This document shows, piece by piece, positions 7,579-12,442 of a stretch of 13,119 bases of DNA (position 1 is the stretch's first letter; every line of letters starts with the position of its first letter). The stretch is from Acetobacteraceae bacterium (GTDB taxonomy: Bacteria > Pseudomonadota > Alphaproteobacteria > Acetobacterales > Acetobacteraceae), in assembly GCA_947446625.1 (NCBI GenBank), contig CANFIE010000066.1:1-13119 (forward strand). The letters are read 5' to 3'. The notes beneath the pieces were generated by a model that did not search any database, was not told where the DNA came from, and saw nothing but the letters and a program-made list of their open reading frames with translations. Both the position numbers and the translations under genes were made by a program.

Positions 7579-7607
7579 CGGTTAGCCCGGAGGGCCGCCC
7601 GGGTCAA
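7579..7607 (-). promoter_or_regulatory. Candidate promoter upstream of ffh
   Basis: On the minus strand TTGACC (7607-7602) matches the -35 consensus at five positions and is followed after 17 nt by TAACCG (7584-7579), a poor -10. Transcription from it would start near 7572 and give a leader of about 155 nt containing the terminator-like hairpin at 7521-7481. The 65 nt between that hairpin and ffh are very GC-rich and show no better promoter. This is inference from position. Confidence 0.25.
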
Positions 7608-7621
7608 GTGAGAACCCGGGC
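7597..7621 (-). other. GC-rich hairpin just beyond the 6S RNA
   Basis: GCCCGGGT (7621-7614) pairs perfectly with ACCCGGGC (7604-7597) around a 9-nt loop on the minus strand. A smaller GGCCC-TCC-GGGCT hairpin follows immediately (7598-7586). No U-run follows either, so this is not a textbook terminator. It could set the 3' boundary of the 6S precursor or be unrelated. It overlaps the candidate -35 element at 7607-7602, so both readings cannot be fully independent. Confidence 0.4.
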
Positions 7622-7630
7622 AGGAATGGG

Positions 7631-7789
7631 GTGCAGAGCCGCAAAAGCCGTCGGTCTATTATCCTCCCAAGGCCTGCTAATGCAGGTGGGCACCGGATAC
7701 CCGAACCACGGTTCGGACAGAGCCAGCTCCCGGAGGATGCTTATTGGCCCTGGGGATAAATTACCTGAACGCGCCCAGCAGCCCTGCCC
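7631..7789 (-). ncRNA. ssrS: 6S RNA (SsrS), regulator of RNA polymerase
   Basis: The region starts 7 nt after the zapA stop on the same strand, the position where 6S RNA lies in many proteobacteria. It folds as one long interrupted rod of about 159 nt. The closing stem (7789-7778 with 7642-7631) has 11 of 12 pairs including two G-U. A second imperfect stem joins 7774-7763 to 7655-7647. A large asymmetric bubble follows, with 5' strand 7762-7739 (A/U-rich ends) and short 3' strand 7660-7656. Above it ATCCTCC (7738-7732) pairs with GGAGGAT (7667-7661). The apical part has GGGAGCTGG/CCGGTGCCC, a CCGAAC-CGTG-GTTCGG tip and a CCTGC-ATTA-GCAGG side hairpin. A rod with a central bubble mimicking an open promoter is the defining 6S architecture. 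6S RNA sequesters sigma-70 RNA polymerase and is cleared by product-RNA synthesis. Ends are approximate. Confidence 0.75.
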
Positions 7790-7796
7790 GCCCTAC

Positions 7797-8129
7797 TTAG
7801 GGTTTGTCCAGGGCCTGGGCAATGCCCTCGATGCGTTCGGCTATGCGAACCAGCCGTTCCGCCAGCACGGGGTCGGCCTTCGGGGCCGGTGCAAAGGTGC
7901 TGCCGGGCGGCAGGCCGGCCATTTCGGCGCGGGCGTCGCCCAACTCGTCGGCCAGCAGCAGGGCCACATGCAGCAGCATGCGGCTTTCCGAGAATTGGCC
8001 GCCCATACCGCGGATGATGCCGACCTTGGCTTCCAACTGGTCAACCAGCGACTTGACGTGGGCTTCCTCGCCGTCCTTGCAGCCGATGGTGTGGCTATAG
8101 CCGTTCACCCGAACCGTGACCTGACCCAC
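7797..8129 (-). CDS. zapA: Cell division protein ZapA
   Basis: ZapA binds FtsZ and promotes protofilament bundling at the division site. The 110-residue product has the ZapA N-terminus (V-T-V-R-V-N-G-Y-S-H-T-I-G-C-K-D-G-E-E-A-H-V-K-S-L), then a long amphipathic helix (D-Q-L-E-A-K-V through L-L-H-V-A-L-L-L-A-D-E-L-G-D-A) expected to form the coiled coil, a Pro-rich linker and a short C-terminal helix. The start is GTG (8129), supported by AGGAGGA about 8 nt upstream, which lies inside the end of the preceding gene 3 nt away. The ssrS candidate follows directly. Confidence 0.92.
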   Translation of the reverse strand: MGQVTVRVNGYSHTIGCKDGEEAHVKSLVDQLEAKVGIIRGMGGQFSESRMLLHVALLLADELGDARAEMAGLPPGSTFAPAPKADPVLAERLVRIAERIEGIAQALDKP

Positions 8130-8132
8130 CGG

Positions 8133-8351
8133 CTAATCCTCCTCCTCGTCGTCGCCCACATCCTGGTCGCGCAGCGCGGCCTTCAGCCGGGCCATGGTGG
8201 CCTCAAGCCGAGTGGCCAGGGCGGCAACCTCGGCGCGCGGAACACTGTCAGCCGCGGCGCGGGAGCGCGAGACAGCGGTGGCGAGATGCTCCACCGCCGC
8301 TTCCAGCCGTGCCGCCGCTTGCATCATGGGGTCCGTCGCGCTGTTGCTCAT
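8133..8351 (-). CDS. Small coiled-coil protein upstream of zapA (DUF4164-like)
   Basis: This 72-residue protein is mostly one predicted amphipathic helix (Q-A-A-A-R-L-E-A-A-V-E-H-L through A-L-A-T-R-L-E-A-T-M-A-R-L-K) with heptad-like spacing and a strongly acidic tail ending D-D-E-E-E-D. I choose the ATG at 8351 because GGAG lies 4 nt before it; an ATG at 8387 adds 12 residues (with P-P-I-W-A-W) and has no Shine-Dalgarno sequence. Small coiled-coil proteins of the DUF4164 type commonly precede zapA in alphaproteobacteria, so a division-related role is plausible but inferred. Its last codons contain the zapA ribosome-binding site, suggesting coupled expression. Confidence 0.78.
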   Translation of the reverse strand: MSNSATDPMMQAAARLEAAVEHLATAVSRSRAAADSVPRAEVAALATRLEATMARLKAALRDQDVGDDEEED

Positions 8352-8467
8352 TCCGCTCCATGCCCAGATTGGGGGCAGACCCGCCATTTAAACCACGGGA
8401 ACGGGCGCTGGACGCGCGCCATTCCGCATGGTGCAAGGCTTGGCATGCACGGCAGGGCGGGTCAACG

Positions 8468-8905
8468 GTGAGAGCGGTGCGGGTGCATAATCCGGCCCAG
8501 GTGGCGGCGGCGCTGGCGGCGGCGGCGGCGGGCACCGCAGTGGTGCTGGTTTCGGCTCCCGGTGCGGCGCTGGCGCTGGGGGCGCCGTGGTTTGTGGCCA
8601 TGGTGGCCCAAGGCGCGGCGGCGGTACCGGGCGTGGCGCATCGGGCGGTGCTGGATTGCGGCGCGGCGCCTGGCCTGGCGCTGGCGGCGCTGCGGCTGGG
8701 GTTGCGCTGGTTGGTGCTGGCGCCTGGCGTTGCGGCACGGCCCCAGGTGGCGGCGGTGGCGGCCCTATGCGGCGCCACCTTGCTGGACGCACCACCACCG
8801 GCGCTGGAGATGGCGGGGCTGCGGTTGGACACACCGGGCGGGAGAATTAGACTCGCGCAATGGTTGCGCAACACCCCGAGTGACACACGCGAAGGAAAGG
8901 GCTAA
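8468..8905 (+). CDS. Unrecognised Ala-rich protein upstream of the aldolase
   Basis: I do not recognise the family with confidence. The 145-residue product is about one third alanine and alternates helices with hydrophobic strands (G-T-A-V-V-L-V-S-A-P, H-R-A-V-L-D-C-G-A-A-P-G, L-R-W-L-V-L-A-P-G-V), which suggests a small alpha/beta fold. No signal peptide or long membrane span is clear. The start is uncertain: I use GTG at 8468, where V-R-A-V-R-V-H-N-P-A-Q begins, preceded by a weak GGGCGGG. The open frame extends to 8309 but would overlap the divergent gene. It ends 58 nt before the aldolase on the same strand, so it may be co-transcribed. Codon bias matches the neighbours, supporting a real gene. 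The 116 bp between it and the divergent coiled-coil gene show nothing else I can name. Confidence 0.62.
   Translation: MRAVRVHNPAQVAAALAAAAAGTAVVLVSAPGAALALGAPWFVAMVAQGAAAVPGVAHRAVLDCGAAPGLALAALRLGLRWLVLAPGVAARPQVAAVAALCGATLLDAPPPALEMAGLRLDTPGGRIRLAQWLRNTPSDTREGKG
8825..8853 (+). promoter_or_regulatory. Candidate promoter for the aldolase-thiE unit
   Basis: TTGGAC (8825-8830), then exactly 17 nt, then TAGACT (8848-8853; 4 of 6 match to TATAAT). It lies within the 3' end of the Ala-rich gene and would start transcription near 8860, leaving a leader of about 100 nt before the aldolase ATG. An inverted repeat GCGCAA-TGG-TTGCGC (8855-8869) would overlap the start site, a typical operator position. 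Proposed from spacing alone. Confidence 0.32.
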
Positions 8906-8925
8906 ATCGAGCCCCACACGGGACC

Positions 8926-8943
8926 GACGGGACGCGTCCCGTC
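8926..8943. repeat. 18-bp perfect palindrome before the aldolase
   Basis: GACGGGACGCGTCCCGTC is perfectly self-complementary and lies 20 nt upstream of the aldolase ATG, just before the ribosome-binding site AAGGAAAG. In RNA it would form a 7-bp hairpin with a CGCG loop; in DNA it could bind a dimeric regulator. No T-run follows, so it is not a canonical terminator. Confidence 0.6.
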
Positions 8944-8963
8944 AGAAAAGGAAAGACGCCCCC

Positions 8964-9881
8964 ATGCAGCTGACGCCGAAGGTTCGGGAAATCCTCTCCT
9001 GGTACGAAAGCGACAACCCCGGGACCAAGGCGAACCTCGCCCGCATCCTGATGGAAGGGAAGCTTGGCGGCACCGGCAAGATGGTGATCCTGCCCGTGGA
9101 CCAGGGGTTCGAGCATGGCCCGGCGCGCAGCTTTGCGCCCAACCCCGCGGCCTATGACCCGCGCTACCTGTTTGAGCTGGCGATTGAGGCCGGGCTGAAT
9201 GCCTATGCCGCGCCGCTCGGCATGATCGAGGCTGGTGCCGCCACCTATGCCGGCGCCATCCCGACGATCTTGAAGATGAACAGCAGCAACAGCCTGTCCA
9301 CCACCAAGGACCAGGGTGTTACCGCCAGCGTGTCGGACGCGCTGCGCCTCGGCTGCTCGGCCATTGGTTTCACCATCTACCCGTCCTCGGAATACCAGTT
9401 CGAGATGATCGAGGAACTGCGCCAGCTGGCCGAGGAGGCCAAGAGCGTTGGCCTGGCCGTGGTGGTGTGGAGCTATCCGCGTGGCCCGATGCTCGACAAG
9501 GTCGGCGAGACGGCGCTGGATATCTGCGCCTATGCCGCGCACATCGCGGCGCTGGTGGGCGCGCATATCATCAAGGTGAAGCCGCCGACCGGCGCGATCA
9601 GCCTGGATGCGGCGAAGTCCACCTATGCCAAGTACCCGGTGGCTGATGACCCGGTGGCCCGCTACAAGCACGTGGTGCAGTCCTGCTTCGGCGGCCGGCG
9701 CCTGGTGGTGTTCTCGGGCGGTGAAGCCAAGGGCAACGAGGACATCCTGAAGGAAGTCCGCGCCATCCATGCCGGTGGCGGCAATGGCTCCATCATGGGC
9801 CGCAACGCCTTCCAGCGTTCCAAGGCCGATGCGCTGGTGCTGCTGCAGAGCATCATCGACGTGTACAAGACGCCGGTCTGA
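8964..9881 (+). CDS. fbaB: Class I fructose-bisphosphate aldolase (DhnA type)
   Basis: The enzyme cleaves fructose-1,6-bisphosphate to dihydroxyacetone phosphate and glyceraldehyde-3-phosphate (and the reverse) through a lysine Schiff base, in cytoplasmic glycolysis/gluconeogenesis. The 305-residue product matches the DhnA/FbaB (archaeal-type class I) family: V-D-Q-G-F-E-H-G-P (45-53), W-S-Y-P-R-G (169-174), H-I-I-K-V-K-P-P-T (201-209; likely Schiff-base lysine region, K204 or K206), S-G-G-E-A-K (251-256) and the phosphate-binding G-G-G-N-G-S-I-M-G-R-N-A-F-Q (271-284). The ATG at 8964 is backed by AAGGAAAG; a longer frame upstream is a shadow of the preceding gene. thiE begins 1 nt after its stop. 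The substrate could be another sugar phosphate, but the sequence resembles the glycolytic enzyme. Confidence 0.92.
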   Translation: MQLTPKVREILSWYESDNPGTKANLARILMEGKLGGTGKMVILPVDQGFEHGPARSFAPNPAAYDPRYLFELAIEAGLNAYAAPLGMIEAGAATYAGAIPTILKMNSSNSLSTTKDQGVTASVSDALRLGCSAIGFTIYPSSEYQFEMIEELRQLAEEAKSVGLAVVVWSYPRGPMLDKVGETALDICAYAAHIAALVGAHIIKVKPPTGAISLDAAKSTYAKYPVADDPVARYKHVVQSCFGGRRLVVFSGGEAKGNEDILKEVRAIHAGGGNGSIMGRNAFQRSKADALVLLQSIIDVYKTPV

Positions 9882-9882
9882 T

Positions 9883-10545
9883 ATGGCCGCTGCCCCTGAG
9901 GGGAATGCCGACGGCAGCCTGGAGGATGCTCCGGGCTGCCGTTTGTATTTGATCACCCCGCCCGTGCTGCCCAAGGGCTTCGCGGATGACCTGGCGCGGG
10001 CGCTGGATGCCGGCGACGTGGCCTGCCTGCAACTGCGCCTGAAGGATGCGCCCGAGGATGCGGTGAAGCGCGCCGTGGAAGCGCTGATGCCGGTGGCGCA
10101 TGCGCGGGATGTGGCGTTTCTGCTGAATGACAACGCGGCGCTGGCGGTAAAGCTGGGCTGCGATGGCGCGCATTTGGGCCAAAGCGATGGCGACCATGAG
10201 GCAGCGCGCAAGCTGCTGGGCGAGCGGACGCTGGGCATTACCTGCCACGACAGCCGCCACCTGGCGATGCGCGCTGGCGAGATGGGCGCGGACTACGTGG
10301 CCTTTGGCGCCTTCTTCCCCACCGCCACCAAGGAAACCCAGCACGTGGCCGAGTTGGACGTGTTGGAATGGTGGAGCGAGATCTTCGAGATTCCGTGCTG
10401 CGCCATTGGCGGCATTACCGCGCAGAATTGCGCGCCGCTGGTGAAGGCGGGCGCGGATTTTCTGTGCGTGGTGGGTGCGGTGTGGAACCACCCGGAAGGC
10501 CCGGCGGCGGGCGTGCGGGCGATGAACGCCGCCATCGCCGCCTAG
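9883..10545 (+). CDS. thiE: Thiamine-phosphate synthase family protein
   Basis: ThiE joins hydroxymethylpyrimidine pyrophosphate and thiazole phosphate to make thiamine phosphate, on a TIM barrel. The 220 residues show L-Y-L-I-T-P-P (21-27), L-Q-L-R-L-K-D (49-55), L-L-N-D-N (80-84), D-G-A-H-L-G-Q-S-D (94-102), L-G-I-T-C-H-D-S, G-A-F-F-P-T-A-T-K (142-150) and A-I-G-G-I-T (174-179). These are the substrate and pyrophosphate-binding motifs, although the canonical Q-L-R-E-K reads Q-L-R-L-K and N-D-R reads N-D-N, so a TenI-like or divergent role is not excluded. The ATG at 9883 comes 1 nt after the aldolase stop and has no Shine-Dalgarno sequence, so it is probably translated by coupling. No other thiamine genes and no TPP riboswitch are visible upstream. 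Confidence 0.86.
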   Translation: MAAAPEGNADGSLEDAPGCRLYLITPPVLPKGFADDLARALDAGDVACLQLRLKDAPEDAVKRAVEALMPVAHARDVAFLLNDNAALAVKLGCDGAHLGQSDGDHEAARKLLGERTLGITCHDSRHLAMRAGEMGADYVAFGAFFPTATKETQHVAELDVLEWWSEIFEIPCCAIGGITAQNCAPLVKAGADFLCVVGAVWNHPEGPAAGVRAMNAAIAA

Positions 10546-10592
10546 AGCAATATCCGTTCTGATGGAATCATCAGAACGGATTTCTTGCTCTA
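10543..10592. repeat. Nested palindromic repeat, copy 1 (likely dispersed element/terminator)
   Basis: TAGAGCAA (10543-10550) pairs with TTGCTCTA (10585-10592). Inside, a 13-bp perfect stem joins ATCCGTTCTGATG (10552-10564) to its complement (10569-10581) around loop GAAT. It begins at the thiE stop codon and lies in the convergent gap before the hydrolase gene, so it could end transcription from both sides (TTTCTT follows the inner stem). The AGAGCA...TGCTCT borders resemble REP/RIME-type elements familiar from alphaproteobacterial intergenic regions. Confidence 0.85.
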
Positions 10593-10606
10593 GTTTCAAA
10601 TAGTTG

Positions 10607-10646
10607 TAGAGCACGAAATGCGCCCAACAGGGCGCATAGTGCTCTA
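10607..10646. repeat. Nested palindromic repeat, copy 2, same borders
   Basis: TAGAGCAC (10607-10614) pairs with GTGCTCTA (10639-10646). Inside, ATGCGCCC (10618-10625) pairs with GGGCGCAT (10630-10637) around AACA. The border matches that of the element 14 nt upstream, but the core is unrelated, suggesting a modular repeat with two hairpin cassettes. It ends 14 nt before the stop of the minus-strand hydrolase gene. Confidence 0.85.
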
Positions 10647-10660
10647 AGCCTAAGCTGGCG

Positions 10661-11620
10661 CTACAGCGCCGGCCGCCAGGGCGCCGGCAGCAGGTGGTAG
10701 CCGCTGGCGTCCTTGCGCATATGGCCGAAGCCGGGGAATTCCATGTGCATGCCGGCCACCATCATGCGGTCGGCAGCGGCCATGTCGAATACGCGGCGGC
10801 GCGTGGCCACCGCCGCCTGAGCGTCCACGTCGAAGGAAATGCCCCATTCCGGGTGGCGCACCTGCAGGGCGGGGAAATGCACCATGTCGCCAAACACCAG
10901 CAGCTGGGCGCTGCCGGAATGCACCCGGTAGATGCTGTGGCCCGGCGTGTGGCCAAAGGCGTCCTGGCTGGTGATGCCGGGCAGCACGTCTCGCCCACCG
11001 GGCAGGCGACGGATGCGGCCCTGGTAGGCCGCGGCCACCTGCTTGGCATAGGCAAAGCCGCCGCGTGAGCCCTGCGGCACCTTGCTGATATTGGTCTCGT
11101 CAAACCAGAAGGCGGCCTCAACCTCGGGGATGACCAGTTCGCTGCTGGGGAACAGCGCGCGGCCCTGCTTGTCGCACAGGCCGCCGGCATGGTCGCGGTG
11201 CATATGGGTCAGCACCACCGTGTCGATCTTGTCAGCGGTAACGCCCATGGCGGCCAGGTTGGCTGGCAGGTGGCCCATGGTGGGGCCAAGCGCGTCGCCC
11301 GAGCCGGTATCCAGCAGGGCCAGCTTGCCGCCGGCATTCACCAGAAAGCAGTTCAGCGCGCAGGGCACCGGGGTTTCGGTGGGCATGAAGTTCTCGGCCA
11401 GCAGCCGGCGTGCCTCGGCCAGATTGGCCTCGCCAAATACGGCGGCGGGCAACGAGATGCTGCCATCGCTCACGGCCGTGACCTCGATATCGCCAACCTT
11501 GGTGCGGTAGAGGCTGGCCACCTGGCGCCCCACCGGGGGCAGCGCGGCGGCGGCCGGCAAGGCGGGGGCAAGCATGGTGGCGGCGCCGGCCACCAGCCAG
11601 TTGCGGCGGGTCTGGGTCAT
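10661..11620 (-). CDS. Tat-exported metallo-beta-lactamase-fold hydrolase
   Basis: The 319-residue protein has an N-terminal twin-arginine signal (T-R-R-N-W-L-V-A-G-A-A, residues 4-14, then an Ala/Leu core ending near P-A-A-A-A), so it is probably exported folded to the periplasm. The mature part is an MBL-fold hydrolase with the dinuclear zinc motif H139-M-H141-R-D143-H144, then G-H-T-P-G-H (H228), D245 in F-G-D-M-V-H and H292 in G-M-H-M-E-F-P, a complete ligand set. The substrate is unknown; lactonase, beta-lactam or other ester/amide hydrolysis are all possible in this superfamily. I start at ATG 11620 because it opens the Tat signal and has GAGGAG 10 nt upstream; the frame extends to 12286 but that part overlaps the divergent methyltransferase. 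Confidence 0.9.
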   Translation of the reverse strand: MTQTRRNWLVAGAATMLAPALPAAAALPPVGRQVASLYRTKVGDIEVTAVSDGSISLPAAVFGEANLAEARRLLAENFMPTETPVPCALNCFLVNAGGKLALLDTGSGDALGPTMGHLPANLAAMGVTADKIDTVVLTHMHRDHAGGLCDKQGRALFPSSELVIPEVEAAFWFDETNISKVPQGSRGGFAYAKQVAAAYQGRIRRLPGGRDVLPGITSQDAFGHTPGHSIYRVHSGSAQLLVFGDMVHFPALQVRHPEWGISFDVDAQAAVATRRRVFDMAAADRMMVAGMHMEFPGFGHMRKDASGYHLLPAPWRPAL

Positions 11621-11656
11621 TGCGGGATATCTCCTCTGCGGCAGTCTGGGCTGCCA

Positions 11657-11668
11657 TTGCAGCTGCAA
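11657..11668. promoter_or_regulatory. Palindrome in the divergent hydrolase/methyltransferase gap
   Basis: The 99-bp gap between two divergent starts (11620 and 11720) contains the perfect 12-bp palindrome TTGCAGCTGCAA, and its half TGCAAC recurs at about 11686. The position between divergent genes suits an operator, but no promoter hexamers stand out and the motif is short. Confidence 0.35.
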
Positions 11669-11719
11669 CATAACAGCGCCGCAGGTGCAACGCATCGCAT
11701 TCCGTGGCAGCTTGCGGGC

Positions 11720-12433
11720 ATGGACGAAACCCGCTTCCACCAGTTGCTCTACCGACCCGGCACAATGCTGGATATTGGCGCCCATGATGGGCTGCTGACC
11801 CTGCCCTTCGCCGCCCTGCCCGGTAGCCGCGTGCTGGCGTTTGAGCCCTTGCCCAGCGCCTTCGCCCGGTTGCAGGCGGCCTGCGCCGGGCTGGGCAATG
11901 TGGAACTGCGCCAGGAGGCGCTGGGCGACCACGCCGGCACCGCCACGCTGACCATGCCGCTGCTGGATGGCGTGCCGCAGGAGCAATGGGCCAGCACCGC
12001 CAAGGGCTATGCCGGCTTTGGCGAGCGGGTGACGGAGGCCAGCTTCACCGTGCCGCTGCGCACCGTGGACGAGTTTGCCCTGACCAACCTGACCGGGGTG
12101 AAGTTGGATGCCGAGGGCGCCGAGTATGAAATCCTGCGCGGTGCGCGCGAGACGCTGCTGCGCTGCCGCCCGGTGCTGACGCTGGAGATTGAGGAACGGC
12201 ACCGCGCCGGGGCGACCTACAGCGTGCCGGCCTATCTGGATGCTCTGGGCTACGATGCCTGGTTTGAACTGCACGACGCTTGGCACCCGATGCGGGCGCT
12301 GGACCGCGCCACCATGCAGGTGGCCAGCAGCAGCCCGGCGGTGTTCACCGCCAGCGATCCCTATGTGTTCGTGTTCTACTTTCTGCCGCGCGAGCAGGCG
12401 GGGCCGATGCTGGCGCGGCTGCGGCAGGGCTGA
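11720..12433 (+). CDS. FkbM-family SAM-dependent methyltransferase
   Basis: The 237-residue product has a class I methyltransferase core of the FkbM type: L-D-I-G-A-H-D-G (17-24, SAM-binding motif I), V-L-A-F-E-P-L-P (38-45, acidic end of strand 2), V-P-L-R-T-V-D-E-F (111-119) and V-K-L-D-A-E-G-A-E-Y-E-I-L-R-G (127-141), which is highly diagnostic. Members typically O-methylate sugars or secondary metabolites; the substrate here cannot be told, and no glycan cluster is adjacent. The ATG at 11720 starts the homologous region but has only a weak upstream Shine-Dalgarno; the open frame reaching 11189 is antisense to the hydrolase. It converges with the kinase gene, 9 nt apart. Confidence 0.88.
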   Translation: MDETRFHQLLYRPGTMLDIGAHDGLLTLPFAALPGSRVLAFEPLPSAFARLQAACAGLGNVELRQEALGDHAGTATLTMPLLDGVPQEQWASTAKGYAGFGERVTEASFTVPLRTVDEFALTNLTGVKLDAEGAEYEILRGARETLLRCRPVLTLEIEERHRAGATYSVPAYLDALGYDAWFELHDAWHPMRALDRATMQVASSSPAVFTASDPYVFVFYFLPREQAGPMLARLRQG

Positions 12434-12442
12434 GGCGGCGCT

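Noticed and set aside
7416..7607. 64-residue N-terminal extension of Ffh
   Set aside because: The extra residues do not resemble SRP54, the ATG at 7415 matches the family start with an AAGGAC site, and the extension would be translated through the terminator-like hairpin.
7600..7790. SRP (4.5S) RNA, considered because ffh is adjacent
   Set aside because: The conserved SRP RNA tip with GGAA-type internal-loop motifs (such as GGTCAGG/GGAAGCAGCC) is absent; the bubble-containing rod and zapA linkage fit 6S RNA better.
8847..10238. Minus-strand open frame (463 codons) across the aldolase and thiE
   Set aside because: It spans two well-supported genes on the opposite strand and shows no domain.
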